Origin: an uncultured Gemmatimonadota bacterium
Lineage (GTDB): Bacteria > Gemmatimonadota > Gemmatimonadetes > Longimicrobiales > Gaopeijiaceae
DNA: 5,282 nucleotides
Assembly (NCBI GenBank): GCA_937136445.1
Contig: CAKZOQ010000263.1
Coordinates: 1 to 5,282 of the forward strand
Reading direction: 5' to 3'
The notes below the pieces were generated by a model. It saw only the letters and a program-made list of their open reading frames with translations, was not told the DNA's origin and ran no database searches. Made by a program: the position numbers and the translations under genes. Of this stretch, positions 1 through 5,282 are shown one piece after another. Numbering within the stretch: the stretch's first letter is position 1; the number at the start of each line of letters is the position of its first letter.

Positions 1-333
1 CTGGGGAAGACGCCGGTGGAGGTGAACGACTTCCCGGGGTTCGTGTCCAACCGGGTCCTCATGCCCATGATCAATGAGGCCGTCTTCGCCCTGATGGAGG
101 GTGTGGCCGAACCCGATGCCATCGATACGGTCATGAAGCTGGGGATGAACCACCCCATGGGCCCGCTGGCCCTGGCCGACCTCATCGGGCTGGACACCTG
201 CCTCAACATCCTCGAGGTGCTCCACCGCGAGCTCGGGGACGACCGCTACCGGCCCTGCCCCCTCCTGCGGAAGTACGTGGCCGCCGGATGGTTGGGCCGT
301 AAGGCGGGCCGCGGCTTCTACCCCTACGACTGA
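1..333 (+). CDS. 3-hydroxybutyryl-CoA dehydrogenase family, C-terminal part (5' end outside window)
   Basis: The reading frame is open from base 1 and ends with TGA, giving the last 110 residues of a protein that is about 280-290 residues in this family. The NAD-binding Rossmann domain lies upstream of the window; what is visible is the helical C-terminal dimerisation and substrate domain. Diagnostic stretches are NDFPGFVSNR at residues 9-18 of the fragment (Asn17 probably matches the active-site Asn of 3-hydroxyacyl-CoA dehydrogenases), GMNHPMGPLALADLIGLD at 48-65, and the terminal GRKAGRGFYPYD. These are typical of the short, single-function cytoplasmic enzymes that reversibly oxidise (S)-3-hydroxybutyryl-CoA or similar 3-hydroxyacyl-CoAs to the 3-oxoacyl-CoA with NAD(P). 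It lies 46 bases before an acyl-CoA dehydrogenase, which fits a beta-oxidation-like or butyryl-CoA pathway. Exact substrate and cofactor cannot be read from this fragment. A PaaH/FadB-type role (phenylacetate or long-chain oxidation) remains possible. Confidence 0.93.
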   Translation: MGKTPVEVNDFPGFVSNRVLMPMINEAVFALMEGVAEPDAIDTVMKLGMNHPMGPLALADLIGLDTCLNILEVLHRELGDDRYRPCPLLRKYVAAGWLGRKAGRGFYPYD

Positions 334-379
334 CCCTTCCGGCCTCCGCGCCACTCCGACCTCCCGCCCCGGTACCGAC

Positions 380-1555
380 ATGAGCCCCACCGCTGAACAA
401 CTCGAGATCCAGTCCCTCGCCCGTGATTTCGCCGAAGGCGAGCTCCGGCCGCACAGCGCCGACTGGGACGCCGCCCAGGCCCTGGGTGAGGACGTCTTCG
501 ACAGCCTGGCAGAGCTCGGCTTCCTGGGGATGACGGTTCCAGAGGAGCACGGCGGTCTCGGATTCGACACCGCCACCTACCTCCTGGTCCTGGAGGAGCT
601 CGCCCGGGGGGACGCCTCGGTGGCGCTCTCGGTGGCGATCCACAGCGGCCCGGTCACCAGCCTCCTGGCCCACCACGGATCCGAGGCCCAGAAGGCTCGA
701 TGGCTTCCTCGCCTCGCCGCCGGCGACGCGGTGGGGGCCCTGGCCCTCTCGGAGACGGACACCGGGGGCGACCCGTCGTCCATCGACACCCGCGCCCGCC
801 GGGACGAGGCCGGTCAGGACGGTGGCAGCTGGATCCTGGACGGGGAGAAGCGGTGGGTCACCGGCGCCTCCCAGGCGGGACTCGTCGTGGTCTTCGCCCG
901 CACCGACGAAGAGGACGGCATCGGCGCCTTCTTGGTGGACACCTCCCTGGACGGCGTCACCGTGTCCGGGCGGGAGACCACCATGGGCTTTCGGGCGTCC
1001 GAGACCGCTCGCCTCCGCCTGGAGGACGTCCGCGTCGGCTCCGACGCCCTCCTGGGCCCGGCGGATCATGGGCGCACCTACGCCCACGAGGCCCTGGACG
1101 TGGCGCGAGTGGGCATCGCGGCCCTTTCCGTAGGGATCACCCGGGCGGCGCTGGAGCACGCCATCCGCTACGCCACGGAGCGGGAGCAGTTCGGCCGCTC
1201 CATCGCCCGGTTCGGCGCCATCCAGGGCAAGCTCGCCGACATGCAGCAGCGGGTGAGCGGGGCGCGGGCCCTCACGCACCGTGCAGGCGAGGCGGTGCAG
1301 GCGTTGGTCAACGGCGGTGGCCCCCGCACCGGACCCGACGGGCTCACCGCCCGGGCGGCGGTGGCCAAGCTGGCCGCGAGCGAGGCGGCGAGTTGGGTGG
1401 CGGACGAAGCCGTTCAGATCTTCGGCGGCTACGGCTACATGCGGGACTACCCGGTCGAGAAGCTCCTCCGGGATGCGAAGGGAACCGAGATCTTCGAAGG
1501 AACGAACGAAGTCATGCGGCGCGTCATCGCCCGGGAACTCCTCCGGGATACGTAG
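380..1555 (+). CDS. Acyl-CoA dehydrogenase, short/branched-chain type
   Basis: This complete 391-residue protein has the usual length of the acyl-CoA dehydrogenase family: FAD flavoenzymes that form a trans-2,3 double bond in acyl-CoA and pass electrons to electron-transfer flavoprotein. It shows an N-terminal helical domain (about 1-118), a middle beta domain with the FAD loop LSETDTGGD (123-131) and RWVTG (158-162), and a C-terminal helical domain with EREQFGRSI (267-275), the second family signature QIFGGYGYMRDYPVEKLLRD (346-365) and IFEGTNEVMRR (371-381). Glu373 is at the catalytic-base position used by butyryl-, medium-chain, isobutyryl- and 2-methyl-branched-chain enzymes. Isovaleryl-CoA dehydrogenases lack Glu there, so that identity is less likely. 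The FAD loop departs from the common TEPGAGSD form. The ATG start fits the family's N-terminus, but no clear Shine-Dalgarno motif precedes it. Its position between a 3-hydroxyacyl-CoA dehydrogenase and LeuDH suggests short- or branched-chain acyl-CoA oxidation; the substrate is inferred. Confidence 0.96.
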   Translation: MSPTAEQLEIQSLARDFAEGELRPHSADWDAAQALGEDVFDSLAELGFLGMTVPEEHGGLGFDTATYLLVLEELARGDASVALSVAIHSGPVTSLLAHHGSEAQKARWLPRLAAGDAVGALALSETDTGGDPSSIDTRARRDEAGQDGGSWILDGEKRWVTGASQAGLVVVFARTDEEDGIGAFLVDTSLDGVTVSGRETTMGFRASETARLRLEDVRVGSDALLGPADHGRTYAHEALDVARVGIAALSVGITRAALEHAIRYATEREQFGRSIARFGAIQGKLADMQQRVSGARALTHRAGEAVQALVNGGGPRTGPDGLTARAAVAKLAASEAASWVADEAVQIFGGYGYMRDYPVEKLLRDAKGTEIFEGTNEVMRRVIARELLRDT

Positions 1556-1575
1556 CCCGACGATCATAGATAGCT

Positions 1576-1582
1576 AGAGAGG
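1576..1582 (+). promoter_or_regulatory. Ribosome-binding site of the LeuDH gene
   Basis: AGAGAGG ends 6 bases before the ATG at 1589, a good Shine-Dalgarno distance, and it fixes this start. The surrounding 33-base gap is visibly AT-richer than the flanking genes. No convincing -35/-10 pair is visible, so it reads more as an intercistronic ribosome-binding region than a promoter. Confidence 0.7.
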
Positions 1583-1588
1583 TACAGC

Positions 1589-2644
1589 ATGGAGCTCTTC
1601 GACCTCATGTCGGAGAAGAACCACGAACAGCTGGTTCTCTGGAACGAGCCCGAGTTCGGATATCGGGGCATCATCGCCATCCACGATACCTCCTTGGGCC
1701 CGGCGCTGGGCGGGACCCGCTTCTGGCAGTACGAGAGCGACGACGCGGCCGTCCTCGACGCCCTCCGGCTGGCCCGGGGCATGACCTACAAGGCGGCCAT
1801 CACCGGGCTGAACCTGGGCGGCGGCAAGTCGGTCATCTGGGGCGACAACAAGCGGGTGGACCGGGAGATGGTCTTTCGCGCGCACGGCCGCGCCGTGGAG
1901 TCGCTGGGCGGGCGCTACATCACCGCCGAAGACGTGGGCACCTCGCCGGACGACATGGAGTTCGTCCGTATGGAGACCGAGCACGTGGTCGGCGTTCTGG
2001 GTCGCTCGGGGGATCCCTCCCCGGTGACGGCCTACGGGGTCTACCAGGGCATCAAGGCCGCCGCCGCCTTCCGGTGGGACGACGACTCGCTGGAGGGGAG
2101 GCATGTGGCGGTCCAGGGGCTGGGCCACGTGGGCTACCACCTCTGTGAGGATCTGGCCGCCGAAGGCGCCCGGCTCTCCGTCACCGACATCGATGCCGAC
2201 CGGGTCCGGCGAGTGGTGGAGGAGTTCGATGCCACGGCCGTGGACACCGACGACATCTACGACGTGGACGCCGACATCTTCGCACCCTGTGCCCTGGGCG
2301 CGGTGGTGAACGACGACACGCTGGAGCGGCTGAGCGTCGAGGTGGTGGCGGGAGCCGCCAACAACATCCTGGCGCTTAGCCACCATGGACAGGAGCTCCA
2401 CGCCCGAAACATCCTCTACGCGCCGGACTACGTGATCAACGCGGGCGGCCTCATCAACGTCTACGGCGAGATGAACGACTGGGGCACCGAACGCTCCAAG
2501 CGAAAGGCCACCGACATCTACCGCACCCTCCTCCGCATCTTCGAGCACGCCGAGGCCGAAGACCTGCCCACCAACGAGGCCGCCGACGCCGTCGCCGAGC
2601 AGCGGGTGCTGGCCGCCCGCCACCTTCAGCGAAGCTGGGTCTGA
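1589..2644 (+). CDS. Leucine dehydrogenase-type (Leu/Val/Phe) amino-acid dehydrogenase
   Basis: This complete 351-residue protein is slightly shorter than Bacillus-type leucine dehydrogenases (about 364). Enzymes of this family reversibly deaminate branched-chain L-amino acids to 2-oxoacids plus ammonia with NAD+, in the cytoplasm as oligomers. The N-terminus MELFDLM and the block AIHDTSLGPALGGTR (30-44) match LeuDH closely and support the start. Catalytic residues are visible: Lys68 in GMTYK, Lys80 in LNLGGGK and Asp115 in AEDVGT. The Rossmann NAD-binding domain starts near residue 170 with VQGLGHVG (175-182), followed by the acidic TDID (199-202) expected for NAD preference. DIFAPCALGA (229-238) and YAPDYVINAGGLINV (277-291) are further family blocks. 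It lies downstream of the acyl-CoA dehydrogenase (33-base gap) and 23 bases before glyA. The context favours branched-chain amino-acid catabolism. Valine or phenylalanine preference cannot be excluded, because one presumed pocket position differs from the Bacillus enzymes. Confidence 0.95.
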   Translation: MELFDLMSEKNHEQLVLWNEPEFGYRGIIAIHDTSLGPALGGTRFWQYESDDAAVLDALRLARGMTYKAAITGLNLGGGKSVIWGDNKRVDREMVFRAHGRAVESLGGRYITAEDVGTSPDDMEFVRMETEHVVGVLGRSGDPSPVTAYGVYQGIKAAAAFRWDDDSLEGRHVAVQGLGHVGYHLCEDLAAEGARLSVTDIDADRVRRVVEEFDATAVDTDDIYDVDADIFAPCALGAVVNDDTLERLSVEVVAGAANNILALSHHGQELHARNILYAPDYVINAGGLINVYGEMNDWGTERSKRKATDIYRTLLRIFEHAEAEDLPTNEAADAVAEQRVLAARHLQRSWV

Positions 2645-2667
2645 CTTCCAGGGACCGACGCACCATC

Positions 2668-3924
2668 ATGGACGAACTCCGTACGCTGGACCCCGCCATC
2701 CACGAGGCGCTGGTGGCCGAAGCCCGCCGCCAGGCCGACGGGCTGGAGCTCATCGCCTCCGAGAACTTCACCTCCCGTGCCGTCCTCCAGGCCATGGGCT
2801 CGGTGATGACGAACAAGTACGCCGAGGGGCTTCCCGGGAAGCGCTACTACGGGGGATGCGAACACGTGGACGTCGCCGAGGAGCTGGCTCGTTCGCGCGC
2901 CATGGAGCTCTTCGGTGCGGAGCACGCCAACGTGCAGCCCCACTCCGGAGCCCAGGCCAACATGGCGGCCTACTTCGCCCTCCTGGAGGCCGGCGACCCC
3001 ATCCTGGGGATGGACCTGAGCCACGGGGGCCACCTCACCCACGGGTCCCCGGTGAACTTCAGCGGCAAGCTCTTCGACGTGAGCTCCTACGGCGTTCGCG
3101 AGGAGGACGGGCTGCTGGACTACGACGGGATCCGGGACCGGGCCCGGGAGGTGCGACCCAAGATGATCGTCGCGGGCGCCAGTGCCTACCCGCGGATCAT
3201 CGACTTCCAGGCCTTCGCCGACATCGCCGCGGAGGTGGAGGCCTACCTCCTGGTGGACATGGCCCACATCGCCGGGCTGGTGGCGACGGGGCACCACCCG
3301 TCTCCGGTGCCGGTGGCCGATGTGGTGACCACCACCACCCACAAGACCCTCCGTGGGCCCCGGGGCGGACTCATTCTGAGCCGGGAGGAGCACGCCAAGG
3401 CCATGGACAAGGCGGTCTTCCCCTTCATGCAGGGCGGCCCGCTCATGCACGTCATCGCCGCCAAGGCGGTGGCCTTCCTCGAAGCGCTGAAGCCCGAGTT
3501 CGCCGACTACTCGGCGCAGGTGATCGCCAACGCCCGTGCCCTGGGCGAGGGGTTGGCCGAGCGGGGACTCCACCTGGTGAGCGGCGGCACCGACAACCAT
3601 CTGGTTCTGGTGGATCTCCGGCCCAGGCACCCGGAATTGACCGGGAAGGTCGCCGAGGCGGCGCTGGAGGAGGCGGGGATCACGGTGAACAAGAACACGG
3701 TGCCCGGCGAGACCCGGTCGCCCTTCGTCACCTCCGGGCTCCGCATCGGGACCCCGGCCCTCACCACCCGGGGGATGGGGGAGGACGAGATGCGGATCAT
3801 CGGCGGCTGGATCGCCGAGATCCTGGAGGCTCCGGAGGACGAGGACCGACTCGCCCGCATCCGCGAGGTCCGGGTGCTGTGCGGGGCCTTCCCTCTCTAC
3901 CCGGAGCTGGTGGAGGCGTCGTGA
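2668..3924 (+). CDS. glyA: Serine hydroxymethyltransferase
   Basis: This complete 418-residue protein matches bacterial GlyA (about 415-420) from end to end. The enzyme uses pyridoxal phosphate to interconvert serine plus tetrahydrofolate with glycine plus 5,10-methylenetetrahydrofolate, the main source of one-carbon units for purines, thymidylate and methionine. Visible residues are: ELIASENFTS (27-36); YAEGLPGKRYYGG (51-63) with Glu53 and Tyr61 of the active site; HSGAQAN (92-98); HGGHLTHGSPVNFSGK (119-134) with His122 stacking on the cofactor; DMAH (197-200) with Asp197 binding the pyridine nitrogen; TTTTHKTLRGPRGG (221-234) with Lys226 as the PLP Schiff-base lysine; and TSGLRIGTPA (355-364) with Arg359 binding the substrate carboxylate. 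Nothing essential is missing. The start is the ATG matching the family N-terminus; the only purine-rich element, AGGGA at 2650-2654, is rather far away (13 bases). It is the last gene of the tightly spaced left block. Confidence 0.98.
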   Translation: MDELRTLDPAIHEALVAEARRQADGLELIASENFTSRAVLQAMGSVMTNKYAEGLPGKRYYGGCEHVDVAEELARSRAMELFGAEHANVQPHSGAQANMAAYFALLEAGDPILGMDLSHGGHLTHGSPVNFSGKLFDVSSYGVREEDGLLDYDGIRDRAREVRPKMIVAGASAYPRIIDFQAFADIAAEVEAYLLVDMAHIAGLVATGHHPSPVPVADVVTTTTHKTLRGPRGGLILSREEHAKAMDKAVFPFMQGGPLMHVIAAKAVAFLEALKPEFADYSAQVIANARALGEGLAERGLHLVSGGTDNHLVLVDLRPRHPELTGKVAEAALEEAGITVNKNTVPGETRSPFVTSGLRIGTPALTTRGMGEDEMRIIGGWIAEILEAPEDEDRLARIREVRVLCGAFPLYPELVEAS

Positions 3925-4018
3925 CGTCGCGAACGCCCCACCGTACCGCCCCACATGGGCGTCGGCGCGGTCTCGTCAAGACTGGCGGGCCGGACCGAGG
4001 CAGGTCAGATTCCCCGGC

Positions 4019-4402
4019 ATGAGCAACCTGCAGTTCGCCGACGAGATCCTGGACGAGCTCCGGCAGCGGAATCCCCGCTTCCACACGAAGGCGTATTTCT
4101 TCGTGCTGGCTGCGCTGCACTCCGTCATTCGGGAGCTGGACGGACCCCGTCACATCTCCGGTCAGGAGCTGGTGGAGGGGGTCCGGTCCATGGCCCTGGA
4201 GCGCTTCGGGCCCATGGCCGGGACCGTTCTTCGGCATTGGGGTATCCACGCCTCCGAAGACATCGGCCGAGTGGTGTTCGCGCTGGTCGAGCAGGGAGTC
4301 CTGGTGAAGCAGGACGGGGATCGTCCCGAGGACTTCGTCGACGTGCTGGACTTCGACGAGGCGTTCGAGTTGGATTATCCCTGGAGCGTCGAGGGCGCCT
4401 GA
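4019..4402 (+). CDS. Minf_1886-family protein of unknown function
   Basis: This complete 127-residue protein is predicted soluble and cytoplasmic, with no signal peptide or membrane segment. I recognise the pattern of the Minf_1886 family (planctomycete/verrucomicrobia conserved hypothetical protein), whose biochemical role is not known to me. Family-like blocks are FHTKAYFFVLAALHSVI (21-37), HISGQELVEGVRSMAL (45-60), ERFGPMAGTVLRHWGI (61-76), and SEDIGRVVFALVEQGVL (79-95). These are followed by an acidic tail rich in Asp, Glu and Phe (98-120). The helical pattern in the last third of the core looks like a small helix-rich fold, possibly binding a partner through the acidic tail; that is inference. 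The ATG is preceded by GAGGCAGG at 3997-4004, too far (14 bases) for a good ribosome site. A small zinc-ribbon gene follows. Function is left open. Confidence 0.88.
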   Translation: MSNLQFADEILDELRQRNPRFHTKAYFFVLAALHSVIRELDGPRHISGQELVEGVRSMALERFGPMAGTVLRHWGIHASEDIGRVVFALVEQGVLVKQDGDRPEDFVDVLDFDEAFELDYPWSVEGA

Positions 4403-4422
4403 AACCCTCACCTAGATCATGG

Positions 4423-4471
4423 GGGTCCGGTGAGCCGGATCCAGAATCGAATTTCGCCCGGTGTGCCGGGC
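4423..4471 (+). other. Two tandem short hairpins in the gap before the zinc-ribbon gene
   Basis: The first stem pairs GGGTCCGG (4423-4430) with CCGGATCC (4435-4442) across the loop TGAG; all 8 positions pair in RNA if one G-U is allowed. The second pairs GCCCGG (4456-4461) with CCGGGC (4466-4471) perfectly across TGTG. Only 13 bases separate them. The first begins 20 bases after the stop of the Minf_1886-family gene. Neither is followed by a run of T, so a classic intrinsic terminator is not shown. They could attenuate transcription, stabilise the upstream mRNA end, or be chance pairing in GC-rich DNA. Confidence 0.4.
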
Positions 4472-4501
4472 CAGCATGCGGTCTACGGGATCGTGAACAC
4501 G

Positions 4502-4508
4502 GGAGGGG
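4502..4508 (+). promoter_or_regulatory. Strong ribosome-binding site of the zinc-ribbon gene
   Basis: GGAGGGG lies 6 bases before ATG 4515 and 9 before the adjacent ATG 4518. This strong site argues that the 65-residue frame is translated. It favours either of the two neighbouring ATGs, and the choice changes the protein by a single methionine. Confidence 0.7.
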
Positions 4509-4514
4509 TCGTCT

Positions 4515-4712
4515 ATGATGGAGTCCAATGGCTTCCCGCAGTGCCTGAAGTGCGACAGCGGCCTCTTGCTGCCGTTGTCGGACTACGGGCGGGACGGAGC
4601 ACCCATCCGCTACAAGGTGTGGGTGTGCTCCAACCCGGAGTGCGGCTTCAACATCCGCATCGACAACGGCGAAGTCACGCTGGGTCGAGCCATCGGCCAG
4701 AGCTACAAGTAG
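4515..4712 (+). CDS. Small zinc-ribbon protein, 65 residues, function unknown
   Basis: This short protein has four cysteines in two knuckle-like pairs: Cys10-x2-Cys13 (PQCLKCDSG) and Cys38-x4-Cys43 (WVCSNPECGF). Between them is a 24-residue linker containing hydrophobic and aromatic positions (LLLPLSDYGRDG, YKVWV). This is the layout of a single zinc ribbon: a CxxC knuckle, a beta hairpin, then a second cysteine pair followed by FNIRIDNGEV, which would form a strand. No enzyme motif, DNA-binding helix, signal peptide or membrane segment is visible, so it may bind protein or nucleic acid, or serve structurally. Translation is supported by the strong ribosome site and the conserved-looking metal-binding pattern. 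It sits between the Minf_1886-family gene (112-base gap) and nnrE (90-base gap) on the same strand. I do not recognise a named family. A rubredoxin-like iron site is less likely because the second pair is CxxxxC. Confidence 0.82.
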   Translation: MMESNGFPQCLKCDSGLLLPLSDYGRDGAPIRYKVWVCSNPECGFNIRIDNGEVTLGRAIGQSYK

Positions 4713-4774
4713 CCTTCTCCCGCGTCTCCGGGCCCCCGGCGACGTCCCACAGTACGCCGCCCACAGACCGCTGC

Positions 4775-4798
4775 GCCTCCACCCGTCCGGAGGGAGGC
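4775..4798 (+). promoter_or_regulatory. Possible stem overlapping the nnrE ribosome-binding site
   Basis: GCCTCC (4775-4780) is perfectly complementary to GGAGGC (4793-4798), with a 12-base loop. The right arm overlaps the Shine-Dalgarno run AGGGAGG (4791-4797), which ends 5 bases before GTG 4803. An alternative pairing uses GGAGG at 4789-4793. If formed in the mRNA it would partly hide the ribosome site. The ribosome site itself is convincing and fixes the GTG start; the regulatory stem is speculative, since a pyrimidine run opposite a Shine-Dalgarno sequence is easy to find in GC-rich DNA. Confidence 0.35.
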
Positions 4799-4802
4799 TG
4801 AC

Positions 4803-5282
4803 GTGTCCGGATCTCCCGGGGTTCCCGACGCACCCCCCTTCGGCCCGGCCTGGCTCCCCCTGCCCACCGGGGAGGAGTCGGCGGCCTTCGACGCCCGGGC
4901 CATCGACGAGCTGGGCGTCCCCCAGCCGGTCCTCATGGAGAACGCCGGACGGGCCGCTGCGGAGCTCCTTCAGCACCTGCATCCGCGAGGACGGGTGGTG
5001 GGTCTGGTGGGGGCGGGGAACAACGGTGGAGACTGCCTGGTGCTCCTGCGGACCCTGAGGGCCTGGGGCCGCGACGTGGTCGCCGTCCGCGCAGCGTCCC
5101 GGGAGGCGCTGGAGGGATCGGACTCCACCCTGGCCCACGGATGGGGACTCGAGGTTCGGGACGACCAGGCCATGGACGGTGACGCCTTCGCCGAGCTGGT
5201 GGAGGGGGCGGTGGTGGTGGACGGCATCCTGGGCACCGGCATCCGAGGGGCTCCCCGGGAGCGGCAGGCCCGACTCATCCGC
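4803..5282 (+). CDS. nnrE: NAD(P)H-hydrate epimerase (YjeF N-terminal domain), 3' end outside window
   Basis: The frame opens at GTG 4803 and runs off the window, giving the first 160 residues. The family epimerises the R form of damaged NADHX/NADPHX to the S form, which a partner ATP- or ADP-dependent dehydratase then repairs to NAD(P)H. Motifs in order are: PTGEESAAFDARAIDELGV (21-39), the usual start of the domain; LMENAGRAA (44-52); the nucleotide-binding loop GAGNNGGDCLV (70-80); and VVVDGILGTGIRG (137-149), with Asp140 at the expected acidic position. Residues 1-20 are a Pro/Gly-rich extension before the domain. The Shine-Dalgarno AGGGAGG with 5-base spacing supports this start over any internal one. 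The loop has Cys78 where Gly is usual (GGDG). Many bacterial proteins of this kind are fused to the dehydratase domain (bifunctional Nnr); the window ends too early to tell. Confidence 0.93.
   Translation, partial: MSGSPGVPDAPPFGPAWLPLPTGEESAAFDARAIDELGVPQPVLMENAGRAAAELLQHLHPRGRVVGLVGAGNNGGDCLVLLRTLRAWGRDVVAVRAASREALEGSDSTLAHGWGLEVRDDQAMDGDAFAELVEGAVVVDGILGTGIRGAPRERQARLIR

Noticed and set aside
616..637. Ten-base direct repeat CTCGGTGGCG with 12-base period
   Set aside because: It lies inside the acyl-CoA dehydrogenase and encodes SVALSVAI, a stretch usual for this family, so the repeat follows from the protein sequence and codon bias.
203..1567. Long open frame on the minus strand opposite the acyl-CoA dehydrogenase (454 codons)
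   Set aside because: Its translation is low-complexity Gly/Arg/Ala/Val/His-rich with no family motif. The plus strand carries an unmistakable enzyme, and long antisense frames are expected where third positions are nearly all G or C.
1574..2623. Minus-strand open frame opposite the LeuDH gene (349 codons)
   Set aside because: It mirrors the plus-strand gene almost exactly in extent, has no recognisable domain and no ribosome site I can support; it is a composition shadow.
2626..3954. Minus-strand open frame opposite glyA (442 codons)
   Set aside because: The sequence is His/Val/Gly-rich without domain motifs, lying entirely over a complete, highly conserved glyA; it is a composition shadow.
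3947..3961. CGCCC/GGGCG hairpin after glyA as a terminator
   Set aside because: The stem is only 5 bases with no T tract after it; such stems are common by chance at this GC content.
4514..4519. TATGAT, a good match to a -10 promoter box
   Set aside because: It overlaps the start codons of the zinc-ribbon gene, has no -35-like hexamer at about 17 bases upstream, and a strong ribosome site precedes it, so transcription starting there would not serve this gene.
4430..4801. Alternative plus-strand frame of 123 codons overlapping the zinc-ribbon gene
   Set aside because: It has no supported ribosome site or domain pattern, while the overlapping 65-residue frame has a strong ribosome site and paired cysteines.
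4125..5138. Minus-strand open frame spanning the right-hand block (337 codons)
   Set aside because: It crosses three plus-strand genes and their gaps, is Arg/Pro/Gly-rich and has no motif.

Overview
The window is a compact, GC-rich (by eye roughly two thirds GC, strongly G/C in third codon positions) bacterial chromosomal segment. It holds seven genes, all on the + strand, with the first and last cut by the window edges. There is no rRNA, tRNA, CRISPR array, transposase, integrase or phage gene. The base composition, the LeuDH and SHMT types, and a Minf_1886-family protein (known mainly from planctomycetes, verrucomicrobia and similar lineages) next to a small zinc-ribbon protein suggest an aerobic, environmental, high-GC bacterium. 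Gemmatimonadota is my best guess, with a PVC-related lineage as the alternative. This is inference, not a placement.

Left block (1-3924), acyl-CoA and amino-acid metabolism. It contains the C-terminal part of a 3-hydroxybutyryl-CoA-type dehydrogenase, a complete acyl-CoA dehydrogenase, a complete leucine dehydrogenase-type amino-acid dehydrogenase, and a complete serine hydroxymethyltransferase (glyA). The gaps are only 46, 33 and 23 bases, so co-transcription is plausible. The first three enzymes fit a short- or branched-chain acyl-CoA route: LeuDH deaminates branched-chain amino acids to 2-oxoacids, which a branched-chain oxoacid dehydrogenase (not in the window) would turn into acyl-CoAs. 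The acyl-CoA dehydrogenase and the 3-hydroxyacyl-CoA dehydrogenase could then oxidise these. GlyA links to serine/glycine and one-carbon metabolism.

Right block (3925-5282), conserved but poorly characterised genes. It contains a Minf_1886-family protein of unknown function, a 65-residue protein with four cysteines in a zinc-ribbon arrangement, and the N-terminal 160 codons of an NAD(P)H-hydrate epimerase (nnrE/YjeF N-domain). The gaps here are longer (94, 112 and 90 bases). The 112-base gap holds two adjacent small hairpins, and the 90-base gap holds a possible stem overlapping the nnrE ribosome-binding site.

Overall this looks like ordinary core-metabolism DNA. I do not see convincing evidence of a new defence, mobile or biosynthetic system. 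The least understood part is the pair formed by the Minf_1886-family gene and the zinc-ribbon gene between glyA and nnrE.
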